Of a stretch of DNA of 26,718 nt, positions 15,768 to 24,245 are shown one piece after another. Position 1 is the first letter of the stretch, and each line of letters opens with the position of its first letter. Origin of the DNA: Saliniplasma sp051745305 (lineage in GTDB: Archaea; Thermoplasmatota; Thermoplasmata; Halarchaeoplasmatales; Halarchaeoplasmataceae); contig JBNJDY010000020.1 of the NCBI GenBank assembly GCA_051745305.1, positions 1 to 26,718 on the forward strand, read 5' to 3'. Made by a program: the position numbers and the translations under genes. The notes below the pieces were generated by a model. It was not told where the DNA came from and did not search any database. It saw nothing but the letters and a program-made list of their open reading frames with translations.

Positions 15768-17548
15768 TCTACGGTCACGCTCTTAGCAAGATTTCGTGGT
15801 TTATCGATGTCCCTATCTAGTTCGTAAGCTGTATAGTAAGCGAAAAGCTGTAGTACTACATTGACGACTATAGGTGAAAATAAAGACATGACTTCCGGGA
15901 TGGGTACATGATGATCGCACAGTTTCTCAGTTTCTTTGTCTTTCTCACCGACTCCGAATATCGGACTACCTCTAGCGGCGATCTCCCCTACGTTACCGAG
16001 CATCTTCTGGAATGTTTTGTCTTTTATACATAACGCGATAACCGGTGTATCATTAGTCAGAAGTGCGAAAGGCCCATGTTTCAACTCTCCAGCAGGATAA
16101 CCAGCGGCATGTATGTAAGCGATCTCTTTCAACTTCAAGGCTCCTTCTAGAGCTACGGGATAGTTAATGTTCCTCCCCACGAAGAATATATCTTCCGCTT
16201 CAGCCAACTTCTTCGATAATTTTCTGATACTATCGGACTTGTTCAATATCTTCTCTACAAGTCTTGGCAGTCTTCTCAGTTCACCTCTGTAAGTTTCCGC
16301 TTTATCGACACTGAGCGTCCTCTTCATCAATCCAAGTTCGATAGCTATTAGATAAAGTACTACGAGCTGAGTCGTGAAGGTTTTAGTCGCGGCAACACCT
16401 ATCTCCGGTCCTGCCTGTGTGTAAACGACTTCGTCGACTTCCCTTGTGATCGAACTGTCTAACACATTAGTAATACCCAAAGTCTTACATCCTCTCTGAG
16501 ATGCTTCTTTGGCAGCTGCTAAGGTATCAGCGGTCTCACCGCTTTGACTTAAAAGTATGGTGAAAGGGTATTCGCTCAATCTAGAGGAATACCTGTATTC
16601 AGAAGCCATCTCTACCATGCATGGTATACCGGAGATCTCTTCGATGATGTATTTACCAACTATAGCTGCGTGATAGGAAGTACCACAGGCGATGAGTCTT
16701 ATAGAGTCGATACGATACTTTTTAAGGTCCAACCCTTCGAAGCCCTTCAACCTTCCCAGTATGGAATCGTGGATGGCTTTGGGCTGCTCGTGGATCTCCT
16801 TCATCATATAGTGTTCGTAACCACCTTTTTCAGCATCCTCGATGGACCAGTCAACGGTCTTGATCTCCCTTTCCACCACATTTCCACTTCTATCCCAGAT
16901 CTCCACAGAATCATTCTTAACCCGTACAATATCGCCGTCCTGTAGATACTTAACATCTTGAGTATGATCGAGTATAGCTGGAACGTCGGAAGCTAACAGG
17001 TTCTCATCATCCCCTACACCAACGACCAATGGACTCTGATCCCTAGCAGCCACTATCTCATCGTGTTTTGAATGGATAGCTACGATGGCGAAGGATCCTT
17101 CAAGAACTTCAACGGTTTTCTGCAGCGCATCAACCAATTCACCTTCGTAGTTTTCTTCCATCAGATGAGCTATAACTTCACTGTCTGTATCTGAGGTGAA
17201 CTCGTGCCCTTTTTTCTGAAGTTCTTCTTTAATAGAAACGAAGTTATCGATTATCCCGTTATGGATAATTGATATATCTCCTGAGCAGTCCATAAAAGGA
17301 TGTGCGTTCCTGTCCGAAGGTTTACCGTGGGTCGCCCATCGAGTATGTCCGATGCCTATGTTGCTGTCAGGGATCTCTTCATTATTTAGGTCTTCGATCC
17401 TACCTTTTTTCTTCAACAAAGAGATAGTTTCTCCATCTTTTACTGCTACACCTGCGGAGTCGTAACCCCTGTACTCTAGTCTTTTCAATCCCCTTAGCAG
17501 TATATCCCTGACTGAAGCTGTACCTATATATCCAACTATACCACACAT
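15764..17548 (-). CDS. glmS: Glutamine--fructose-6-phosphate aminotransferase (isomerizing)
   Basis: 594 residues, full length. It begins with MCGIVGYIG, where Cys2 is the N-terminal nucleophile of the class II glutaminase domain (about 1-220), followed by GHTRWATHG and the HNGIIDN block. Two SIS sugar-isomerase domains follow, with ACGTSYHAA and LLSQSGETADT in the first. The C-terminal DKPRNLAKSVTVE closes the active site. It makes glucosamine-6-phosphate from fructose-6-phosphate and glutamine, the entry step to UDP-GlcNAc. It starts 3 bp after glmU and overlaps the DUF63 gene by 4 bp, so all sit in one operon. Confidence 0.97.
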   Translation of the reverse strand: MCGIVGYIGTASVRDILLRGLKRLEYRGYDSAGVAVKDGETISLLKKKGRIEDLNNEEIPDSNIGIGHTRWATHGKPSDRNAHPFMDCSGDISIIHNGIIDNFVSIKEELQKKGHEFTSDTDSEVIAHLMEENYEGELVDALQKTVEVLEGSFAIVAIHSKHDEIVAARDQSPLVVGVGDDENLLASDVPAILDHTQDVKYLQDGDIVRVKNDSVEIWDRSGNVVEREIKTVDWSIEDAEKGGYEHYMMKEIHEQPKAIHDSILGRLKGFEGLDLKKYRIDSIRLIACGTSYHAAIVGKYIIEEISGIPCMVEMASEYRYSSRLSEYPFTILLSQSGETADTLAAAKEASQRGCKTLGITNVLDSSITREVDEVVYTQAGPEIGVAATKTFTTQLVVLYLIAIELGLMKRTLSVDKAETYRGELRRLPRLVEKILNKSDSIRKLSKKLAEAEDIFFVGRNINYPVALEGALKLKEIAYIHAAGYPAGELKHGPFALLTNDTPVIALCIKDKTFQKMLGNVGEIAARGSPIFGVGEKDKETEKLCDHHVPIPEVMSLFSPIVVNVVLQLFAYYTAYELDRDIDKPRNLAKSVTVE

Positions 17549-17551
17549 AGT

Positions 17552-18733
17552 TCATACCACCCTGCTTTCCTGAGGTACGTTCTTTCTGACCGTGGTACCG
17601 GAACTGATGATACAGTCGTTCTCGATTATCACACCTGCTTCAACGACCACACCGGCACCTATTTCAGTATCTTCAGCGATCATACAACCGATATCCGAAA
17701 CATGATGATACTCAGATCTTAAACTGATATCAGTGTCACTTATGTAGGTAGTAAAGTTGCCCCCGATACGGACACCATCTCCTACAACGGTATTTCCGAC
17801 GAATGAGTGTGGACCCACTTCTACGTTATTCATCAACAGCGAGTTCTGGACAAATGTCATAGGAGATATTTTTGAATCTTTTCCTATACTCGTCGATGGT
17901 AAAATACATGCCTTTGGACCGATCTCAGATCCTTCACCGATCACAGCCGGTCCTTGAATATGGGTACCGCTCCTGATTATAGTTCCCTCTCCGATGTAAA
18001 CTGGGCCTGAGATCGTGACATTCTCTTCGATCACACCATTTTTAACGTTTACAACGTTGGAAAGCGCTGTAGCATTTACTGACAGCAGGTCCCAGGGATA
18101 GACCGCATCTATCCAAGTCGAGTCTGTAATGATCCCTTTCAAATTCTTTAATTCGTGTACTGCAGAGGTCAGGTCATAAACCTGGTCCGACATCAACTCG
18201 TTTATATGATCGAATATCTCGTTGGTAAATGAATAAATACCCGTTGAGATCTGGTGCGAATAACTCTTTTCTGGTTTCTCAATTATATTATCCACGTACC
18301 TGTTTGATAAAGAAACTACCCCATACTTTGAAGGTGTCTCACTCTCGGTTATCAGGACGGAATGGTCTGATTTGTCTTTTAAAAGGCGAGCGACGGTCTC
18401 TTTAGAGATAACGTTATCACCGGGTAGCACCAGGAAGTCTCCATCTATCTTCTCTTCAGCCTGTGCTAGTGCGTGGGCTGTTCCGAGTTGTTTTCTTTGT
18501 ATAACATACTCGATATTAGCGTTGAAATCTTCACCGGTCCCAAAATGGGTCAAGATCTTTTCTTTCTTATAACCTATTATTATAACGATATCCGTGATAC
18601 CGTTATCCACAAGTGCTTCGATCACATATTCCATTATCGGTTTATTGGCCACAGGTATCATGACCTTCGGTTCAGATACTGTGAACGGTCGTAATCTAGT
18701 TCCCTCACCCGCTGCCAGGATTACAGCTTTCAT
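17552..18733 (-). CDS. glmU: GlmU-like sugar-1-phosphate nucleotidylyltransferase / acetyltransferase
   Basis: 393 residues. The N-terminal nucleotidyltransferase domain has LAAGEGTRLRP and Lys23 in EPKVMIPVANKP, then LPGDNVIS with the metal-binding Asp. From about residue 240 the C-terminal half is a left-handed beta helix of hexapeptide repeats (VYIGEGTIIRSGTHIQGPA and similar). This layout matches archaeal bifunctional enzymes that acetylate glucosamine-1-phosphate and join it to UTP, giving UDP-GlcNAc. The adjacent glmS supports that role over a glucose-1-phosphate thymidylyltransferase, although these archaeal enzymes can be promiscuous. It lies 37 bp after leuS and 3 bp before glmS. Confidence 0.88.
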   Translation of the reverse strand: MKAVILAAGEGTRLRPFTVSEPKVMIPVANKPIMEYVIEALVDNGITDIVIIIGYKKEKILTHFGTGEDFNANIEYVIQRKQLGTAHALAQAEEKIDGDFLVLPGDNVISKETVARLLKDKSDHSVLITESETPSKYGVVSLSNRYVDNIIEKPEKSYSHQISTGIYSFTNEIFDHINELMSDQVYDLTSAVHELKNLKGIITDSTWIDAVYPWDLLSVNATALSNVVNVKNGVIEENVTISGPVYIGEGTIIRSGTHIQGPAVIGEGSEIGPKACILPSTSIGKDSKISPMTFVQNSLLMNNVEVGPHSFVGNTVVGDGVRIGGNFTTYISDTDISLRSEYHHVSDIGCMIAEDTEIGAGVVVEAGVIIENDCIISSGTTVRKNVPQESRVV

Positions 18734-18770
18734 GGAATCTTATTGACTATTGAGAATTTAAGAGTTTTGC

Positions 18771-21614
18771 TTATTTTATAAGAATAGCGGGTTTTCGAGG
18801 AAGTGCGTTTTTACTCTTCTTTTCTTTGACTTCCTCGCTCCTGTGAACTTTGATACCGGCTTCGAACTGCTTTTCAAGGAATTTTAAAGAGTTGTTGAGT
18901 ACCGAGTATTCATCGATATCGTAATTCCATGTGGATTTCTCACCTTTCTGCCTTAACTCTTTCAGAACTTTTTGTGTAAATGAAGATAACTCTTTGGATG
19001 ATGCATCCACTTCTTTTACCAATTCTCCCATGATGCCCATCCCCTTATCTTGGTTATCTAAGATCATCCTTAACGCTTTTTCTTTCCATTCCGGTGCCAC
19101 GTAAAGGTCGATCTCCGACCCTTCCACATCAGCAATTTCCAAAATCTGCTTGATATCGCTCTGTACCTCCTTGATGTACTCTTCTTCGGCTTCAGCTTTC
19201 TTCGAGATAGCGTCGTTCGGTATTTCAGGGAACTCCGTATTTACGACCCTTTGTACGTTCCAGAGTTCACTCAGTTCTTCTGCCATATATGGTGTGAAAG
19301 GTACCATGAGTCTCAGCCACTCTACAGCCAGCTCGTCAAGCAGCTCTCCGTTATTACCTCCACGTTTGAAGTACCAGTCGATCTCAGAGGGTATGTCGTA
19401 GTAAACTACGCTGGCTCCTTTTCTGAGTTCGTATTGGTTCATGTGCTCTTTGATCTTTTTAAATAAGCTGTAAAATCTGGAACGGAGGTAGTCGTCTACC
19501 GGACTCGTTTCACCTTCTGTTTCTTTCATCCTATGTACTTTATTCCATACGGAGCTGAGTTTCTTCCTGTAATTGAAGGCCTCTTCTACACCCCACTCCT
19601 TATCCACGAAAGGACTTGCTGAATGAGCGTAGAACAGTCTTAGGGTATCCACACCGTACTTTTCAGCGGCATCTTGTATGGGTTCGGCGCCTCCTTTGGA
19701 TTTAGATATCTTACCACCTTTACCTACCAACCACCAGTTGACAAAGATACCTCTAGGCCGATCCCCTTCGTTCATTATCCCTACATGATTCATCAAGAAC
19801 ACCGGGAAGTGCACGGTCATGTGTTCCTTACCGCCAAGGTTCAAGTCCAGAGGGTACCAGTACTCGAAATCGGAACGAACCTCTTTTAGAGTTTCGACTT
19901 CTAGTCCCGTTTTCTCAGACACCTTTTCAGCATCCCCTTTGCCCAGGTAAACGTGATCGAAGAACTCTTCGGTCATCTGTTCAGCTTTTACGTTTCCATC
20001 GTTGTAGTGTTTAGCCACTATGTAATAAGCTGGATAAAGTGTAGAATCAGCTATAGCTTCGATGACCCATCTATCATCGAAGGGAAATTCCGTCCCCATC
20101 CAGTTACCCATCCGTGCGCAGGAACGATCCTGGAACCATTCGATGGTATCCGGTAGGTTGTCGGCGTAACTCTGAGGTTTGATGTTCATGCTCTCAGCAT
20201 GTTTCTTACTGTTCTCAGTCAGTTCATCATCTGAATAACGTATGAACCACTGGTCTGGAATCTTACCGACTACAACTTTCCCACCACATCTGCAGACAAC
20301 TTCTTCGGAGAGGTCGTACATGATATCCGCCTCTCCACTTTCTATCATGTCCTGCTTGACCATCTCTTTTGCCTCTTGAACTCTCATACCGGCATAATCC
20401 TCACAGACCTCCAGCATCGTTCCGGTGTGGAACCCGGCCTTGTAGATCCTTTGGGTAGCCTCTTCGAGCTTTTCTTCTTCCTGCTGACTTTCAATCTCCA
20501 TCTCTTGAATGATCTTCTCAGCCGGATTGATACCCCATTCATCAGATTCTATGATGGCTATTGGCTCTATATCCTCAACTTCACCTTTTAGGTCATAATT
20601 CTCTAGAAGTTTTTCATCTTCTTTTATATCTTTCAAAGCGATCCAGTCATAGGGTGCATCGCTGGGAACACATGTAACTATACCGGTTCCAACATCAGGA
20701 TCCGTAAATGATGCAGGTAAGATGATGATATCCCTGTGGATAACAGGTGCGGTTGCGTGATCGCCTATCATCTCTTCCCCTTTGATGGAATCTATGATTT
20801 CGATGTCGTCTTTCTGGTACTTCAATTTCTCAACCGCCTGTTCACTTAAAATCCATTCTTCATCTTCTACGTTAACTACCACATACTCCTCATCAGGGTC
20901 CACCCATAGATTGGTCTGACCGAAGACAGTTTCTGGTCTGAGTGTAGCTGCTGTTATGTACCTGTCACCGTACTTGAATTTGAGCAGGGTGAATTCCTGC
21001 TTCTCGGCGTTACCTCCTTTGGAAAGATCCGTTTCAGAAGGATCGACAGCCACTGGACCGCACTCGATACACTCTGTACCGAAGTACGGTTTTTGAGTGA
21101 GTAGATCCTTTTCATTCAACTTCTTGAACTGCCATCTTATGAACTGCTTATAATCTTCTCGAGTCGTGTAAGTGAAATAATCAAAATCGATACTTATACC
21201 GAACTTCTTCCAGTAATCTTCTTTATAGACTTCGTTAAAATACTTGACCAGTTCTTCAGGATCCTTTACACGTTCTATATCTTCATCGGTGGCGCCGTTC
21301 CTTTTCATGTAATCTATCTTCACCTGGTTACCCTCTTCCAACTGTTTTGAGAGACTGATAGCCTGGTTACCCGTTGGGTGCGTTCCGGTAGGGAACAGTA
21401 CGTTATATCCGTCCATGCGCTTGTACCTTGCTATTATGTCGGTATAACTGTAACATCTCATGTGACCAAGGTGGAGGAATCCCGAGATACCTGGATATGC
21501 GAATATCAGGTAGAAAGGTTCTTTAGATTCGTCAACTTCAGAACTGTAGATATCTTCTTCATCCCATACCTTCTGCCATCTTTTTTCGATCTCCACAGGG
21601 TCGTAGTCTTTCAT
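18771..21614 (-). CDS. leuS: Leucyl-tRNA synthetase (archaeal/eukaryotic type)
   Basis: About 947 residues. The class I signature is HLGH near residue 50 (GFLHLGHMRCYSYTD) and KISKS near residue 637. The CP1 editing domain has TLRPETVFGQTNLWV and SDAPYDWIALKD, and a Cys-containing zinc-like segment, VVCRCGGKVVVGKIPDQW, follows. The position of the editing domain and the long C-terminus are typical of archaeal LeuRS. It attaches leucine to tRNA(Leu). I chose ATG 21614 because a TATA box is centred about 26 bp upstream; a TTG six bases earlier would add two residues. It heads a probable operon with glmU, glmS and the DUF63 gene. Confidence 0.96.
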   Translation of the reverse strand: MKDYDPVEIEKRWQKVWDEEDIYSSEVDESKEPFYLIFAYPGISGFLHLGHMRCYSYTDIIARYKRMDGYNVLFPTGTHPTGNQAISLSKQLEEGNQVKIDYMKRNGATDEDIERVKDPEELVKYFNEVYKEDYWKKFGISIDFDYFTYTTREDYKQFIRWQFKKLNEKDLLTQKPYFGTECIECGPVAVDPSETDLSKGGNAEKQEFTLLKFKYGDRYITAATLRPETVFGQTNLWVDPDEEYVVVNVEDEEWILSEQAVEKLKYQKDDIEIIDSIKGEEMIGDHATAPVIHRDIIILPASFTDPDVGTGIVTCVPSDAPYDWIALKDIKEDEKLLENYDLKGEVEDIEPIAIIESDEWGINPAEKIIQEMEIESQQEEEKLEEATQRIYKAGFHTGTMLEVCEDYAGMRVQEAKEMVKQDMIESGEADIMYDLSEEVVCRCGGKVVVGKIPDQWFIRYSDDELTENSKKHAESMNIKPQSYADNLPDTIEWFQDRSCARMGNWMGTEFPFDDRWVIEAIADSTLYPAYYIVAKHYNDGNVKAEQMTEEFFDHVYLGKGDAEKVSEKTGLEVETLKEVRSDFEYWYPLDLNLGGKEHMTVHFPVFLMNHVGIMNEGDRPRGIFVNWWLVGKGGKISKSKGGAEPIQDAAEKYGVDTLRLFYAHSASPFVDKEWGVEEAFNYRKKLSSVWNKVHRMKETEGETSPVDDYLRSRFYSLFKKIKEHMNQYELRKGASVVYYDIPSEIDWYFKRGGNNGELLDELAVEWLRLMVPFTPYMAEELSELWNVQRVVNTEFPEIPNDAISKKAEAEEEYIKEVQSDIKQILEIADVEGSEIDLYVAPEWKEKALRMILDNQDKGMGIMGELVKEVDASSKELSSFTQKVLKELRQKGEKSTWNYDIDEYSVLNNSLKFLEKQFEAGIKVHRSEEVKEKKSKNALPRKPAILIK

Positions 21615-21633
21615 GTTCAATCGAAATAAAGAT

Positions 21634-21645
21634 GTTTATTTAAAA
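21634..21645 (-). promoter_or_regulatory. TATA box of the leuS-glmU-glmS-DUF63 unit
   Basis: The minus strand reads TTTTAAATAAAC, centred about 26 bp from ATG 21614, with no Shine-Dalgarno between. This suggests a leaderless message. Confidence 0.5.
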
Positions 21646-21695
21646 CCTTTCGAATAGGAAGGGTGGTTATTGATGTTGATAGAATAGCGGTTTAT

Positions 21696-21806
21696 CGTAT
21701 CAACTACAGCTAATATGAAGGATTAACTGTTGTTACTACAATCTAAAGCAGTCTTGATATTGCAGTAACTACAACATAACAAAAATTATAAATGCAGTAA
21801 CTACAA
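21696..21806 (+). repeat. Four phased operator-like repeats upstream of the AAA ATPase gene
   Basis: Two copies are identical: TGCAGTAACTACAA at 21761-21774 and 21793-21806. TGTTGTTACTACAA at 21728-21741 matches 11 of 14 bases, and CGTATCAACTACAG at 21696-21709 matches 9 of 14, keeping the AACTACA core. Start-to-start spacing is 32, 33 and 32 bp, about three helical turns. The unit is an imperfect dyad (TG-AGT-A-ACT-CA), as expected for a dimeric regulator. The last copy lies between the TATA box and the start codon. Confidence 0.7.
21786..21793 (+). promoter_or_regulatory. TATA box of the AAA/DUF4143 ATPase gene
   Basis: TTATAAAT is centred about 26 bp before ATG 21816, so the transcript probably begins at the start codon. 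The last operator-like repeat abuts it directly on its downstream side, where a bound protein would block initiation. Confidence 0.55.
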
Positions 21807-21815
21807 TTAATAACC

Positions 21816-23084
21816 ATGAATAGTGAACAGATAATAGAGGAACTGCGGTTAGAAAATCCTTGGTGGGAGGACAAAGGACCGGATCTACCTGAAAAAGCAG
21901 TAGAAAGAGAGATGGAGGATAAGATATATTCCGAGCTACAGGAAGATATGATCACGGGTCTGATCGGCCTCAGAAGGACTGGAAAGACCACTCTTTTAAA
22001 GATGATCATCGAGAAACTGTTGAAAGATGTTGACCCCATTAGGATATGTTATTTTTCTTTCGAACTGGCAGAAGAGGTCAAGATCCGAAATTTGATAAAT
22101 ACATATTCAGAAGAGATTTTAAAAGAACCTTATGGATCATATGATAAAAAAGTATACTTTCTTTTCGATGAGATACAAAAAGTCGATGATTGGGGGAACC
22201 ATCTAAAAAGTGTTCAAGACAGAAATTTTAACATAAAATTTTTGATTACTGGTTCCTCATCCATGAACATAACTAAAGGAGCCGGCGAAAGCTTAGTGGG
22301 TCGGATAAAGATACATCGATTGAATCCATTCACCTTCAAAGAGTTCCTCCTCTATGAAGGAATAAAGGCACCAGATATAATGATAGATGACCTCAACTAT
22401 CCTAAAGACGCTGCTCGGTACAGGATCAAATTCAAAGAATACATGAACAAGGGAGGATTTCCAGAATTATACAACACACGTTCTAAAAACTATCTTAAAC
22501 AGATATTGGACCTGATCTTCTTTAGAGATATAGTGGAAATCTTTCCTGTGAAAAGGACTGATGTGTTGAAAGGCATATTTAAAAGGAACTCCGAGAAGTC
22601 TGGTCAGAGGATAAATTTTACCAGCCTTGCCAATGACCTTAATACACAGTTCCGCACTGTTAAAGATTATATTCAATATCTAAACGATTCCTTCTTGATA
22701 GAGAAGAGTATATCTTTGGAAATAGATCATATAAAAGCAATGAGAAAGAACCCAAAAGTTTACGTTTCAGATCATTCTTTTGCCAACCTTTATGGAACTC
22801 AAGAAGGATTAAAAGCAGAAACGGTAGCTTTCAATCATCTAAAAACTATAGAACAACCTAGATATAATAGGGAACCAGAGGTAGATATCGTATTGCCAGA
22901 AGAGAAGAAAGCCTTCGAAATCAAGTATAGTTCTAAAGTTGATAAAAGAGATGCCAAGAATATGTTGAAGCTGCCAGAGGATTATAGTTTATTCCTGGTC
23001 ACTAAAGAAAGGTACGACGAGTGGACCATAGAAGGTAGAAAGGTACAGTTAGTACCTCTTTGGCTTTTGACTCTCTGTGTGTGA
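21816..23084 (+). CDS. AAA_14 / DUF4143 ATPase
   Basis: 422 residues. Walker A is GLRRTGKTTL (51-60), Walker B VYFLFDEIQKV (113-123), and the sensor region LITGSSSMNITKG (about 143-155). After the ATPase domain comes a winged-helix-like stretch (FTSLANDLNTQFRTVKDYIQYL), then a C-terminal domain with EVDIVLPEEKKAFEIKY in which Asp357, Glu368 and Lys370 form a PD-(D/E)xK-like pattern. This layout is the common prokaryotic AAA_14 plus DUF4143 family, often frequent in archaea and of unclear role. The protein ends VQLVPLWLLTLCV, matching the normal family end, but the TGA stop coincides with the first bases of a TnpB-like element. Expression is probably controlled by the upstream repeats. Confidence 0.9.
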   Translation: MNSEQIIEELRLENPWWEDKGPDLPEKAVEREMEDKIYSELQEDMITGLIGLRRTGKTTLLKMIIEKLLKDVDPIRICYFSFELAEEVKIRNLINTYSEEILKEPYGSYDKKVYFLFDEIQKVDDWGNHLKSVQDRNFNIKFLITGSSSMNITKGAGESLVGRIKIHRLNPFTFKEFLLYEGIKAPDIMIDDLNYPKDAARYRIKFKEYMNKGGFPELYNTRSKNYLKQILDLIFFRDIVEIFPVKRTDVLKGIFKRNSEKSGQRINFTSLANDLNTQFRTVKDYIQYLNDSFLIEKSISLEIDHIKAMRKNPKVYVSDHSFANLYGTQEGLKAETVAFNHLKTIEQPRYNREPEVDIVLPEEKKAFEIKYSSKVDKRDAKNMLKLPEDYSLFLVTKERYDEWTIEGRKVQLVPLWLLTLCV

Positions 23085-23122
23085 CATCCTCCCACACAGC
23101 ATAGCCGTGGGGCTTCCCTACC

Positions 23123-23144
23123 GACAGGATGAAAACATCCTGTC
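23123..23144 (-). repeat. Perfect hairpin within the TnpB-like right end
   Basis: GACAGGATG (23123-23131) and CATCCTGTC (23136-23144) are exact complements around an AAAA loop (TTTT in the minus-strand RNA). It sits directly before the GGTAGGGAAGCCCC block, as a stem-loop does in omega RNAs of TnpB elements. Confidence 0.7.
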
Positions 23145-23381
23145 CCTTTGGTCATCTAAGGTTTACGACCGACGAGCGAAGGTAGTGCCACGCTACCGTT
23201 ACTCATATCCGTGAGGACTCTGAGTTATCTCGTTTTACGTCGGCAAATGGTTCATGCTTACTTTTGTTAAAGCGGACACCTACCGCTAGTTGGAACCAAG
23301 TCGCCGAGAGGTCATCTCGACTAACAGATATACATATGGTGGAGAGGATATATAACTTACTATCGGTATTCACCCCCACAG

Positions 23382-23430
23382 TAGAACCGTGATGTTCTCT
23401 ACCTGAGAACACTATAGATCATCGGTTCTA
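23382..23430. repeat. Nested inverted repeats (cruciform)
   Basis: The outer arms TAGAACCG (23382-23389) and CGGTTCTA (23423-23430) enclose an inner hairpin TGTTCTC (23393-23399) TACCT GAGAACA (23405-23411). All arms are perfect. The repeat lies 50 bp before the ABC ATPase start. It could be the left end of the TnpB-like element or a regulatory site. Confidence 0.6.
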
Positions 23431-23479
23431 TGAGTGATGAAATAAACCTTATTAATCCCAGGAGTATATAGAGATACAA

Positions 23480-24241
23480 ATGATCGAAGTAAAACGACTC
23501 AAAAAGAGATTCGGAAGTACACTGGCTGTTGATGACGTGACTTTTAAAGTCGAAGACGGCGAGATATACGGATTATTGGGTCCGAACGGCAGCGGTAAAA
23601 GTACCACTTTAAAGATATTGACCGGAATACTGAAGCCCACCTTCGGAGAAGTTCACGTCGACGGTATCAACTCCTCTAAACACCCGAATCGAGTGAAGGA
23701 GGTTATCGGGTACGTTCCAGAAAGTGTGGACCTATATGAAAGTTTAACTCCTAACGACCTCTTCAACATGGTCGGAAGTATCAGAGGTATAGAACCTAGG
23801 CAACTGCACAGCAGGGTGAATTACTTTGTAGATGCCTTCAATATCCGTCGATACCTGCACCAGTATATAGGGACACTGAGTTTTGGTAATAAACAGAAGG
23901 TCTCGATAATCAGCGCTCTACTGCACGATCCCACGGTACTGATCATGGACGAAGGTATGAACGGATTGGACCCCAAGATGGCTAAGATATTAAGGGAGAT
24001 ACTGTTTCAGTTCAAGGATGAGGGGAAGAGTATAATCTTTTCAACTCACGTTTTACCTCTAGCCGAGATGATATGCGATAGGTTAGGTCTCATCCATGAA
24101 GGAAAAATAATCGCAGAGGGGACCGTTGAAGAACTGAAAGAGATGTCACGTCAATCGAATATAGAAGATGTTTTCTTAGAATTGACTAAAAGTAAAGATG
24201 AAGTGTTAGGTGTGGTAGAAGCACTGAAGAACACGAGGTGA
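23480..24241 (+). CDS. ABC transporter ATP-binding protein
   Basis: 253 residues. Walker A is GPNGSGKS (34-41). The signature is a divergent LSFGNKQK (133-140). Walker B is VLIMDEG (153-159) followed by MNGLDP; the catalytic Glu is kept but the usual Pro after it is Gly. The switch histidine is in STHVLP. The C-terminus (EGTVEELKEMSRQSNIEDVFLELT) is typical of ATPases that pair with ABC-2 exporters. The next gene, 4 bp downstream, encodes the membrane partner. Upstream lies the TnpB-like remnant and cruciform; a TATA candidate (GAAATAAAC, about 23440-23448) is 30-40 bp from the ATG. Exported substrate unknown. Confidence 0.9.
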   Translation: MIEVKRLKKRFGSTLAVDDVTFKVEDGEIYGLLGPNGSGKSTTLKILTGILKPTFGEVHVDGINSSKHPNRVKEVIGYVPESVDLYESLTPNDLFNMVGSIRGIEPRQLHSRVNYFVDAFNIRRYLHQYIGTLSFGNKQKVSIISALLHDPTVLIMDEGMNGLDPKMAKILREILFQFKDEGKSIIFSTHVLPLAEMICDRLGLIHEGKIIAEGTVEELKEMSRQSNIEDVFLELTKSKDEVLGVVEALKNTR

Positions 24242-24245
24242 TCTA

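Larger units (their letters stand above)
23082..23430 (-). mobile_element. Remnant or non-autonomous IS200/IS605 (TnpB) element: right end and omega-RNA-like region
   Basis: Read on the minus strand, the end of this stretch contains GGTAGGGAAGCCCCAC, then GTGTGGGAGGATGTCAC. That is the pattern GGGAAGCCCC-stem-GGGGAGGATGTCA known from the right ends of TnpB-type IS200/IS605 elements, where the omega RNA scaffold also ends. Just upstream is a perfect hairpin (23123-23144), with GGTAG/CTACC further along. No full tnpB is present. A short minus-strand frame (23412-23203, about 69 residues) could be the tail of a tnpB gene but has no recognisable RuvC or zinc-finger motif. The higher-coordinate boundary is uncertain; the cruciform at 23382-23430 may mark it. 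A small palindrome-ended (PATE/MITE-like) derivative is equally possible. Confidence 0.55.

Noticed and set aside
21696..21806. CRISPR-like array
   Set aside because: The units are only 14 bp, two of four are degenerate, and the gaps are about 18 bp. The set overlaps a promoter, so operator sites are the better reading.
23203..23412. Independent 69-residue gene
   Set aside because: It has no family motif and spans palindromic sequence. It is kept only as a possible tnpB tail inside the mobile-element remnant.
23085..23450. RNase P RNA or SRP RNA gene
   Set aside because: The region has many hairpins, but I find none of the conserved cores of those RNAs. The GGGAAGCCCC ... GGAGGATGTCA end points to a TnpB element.
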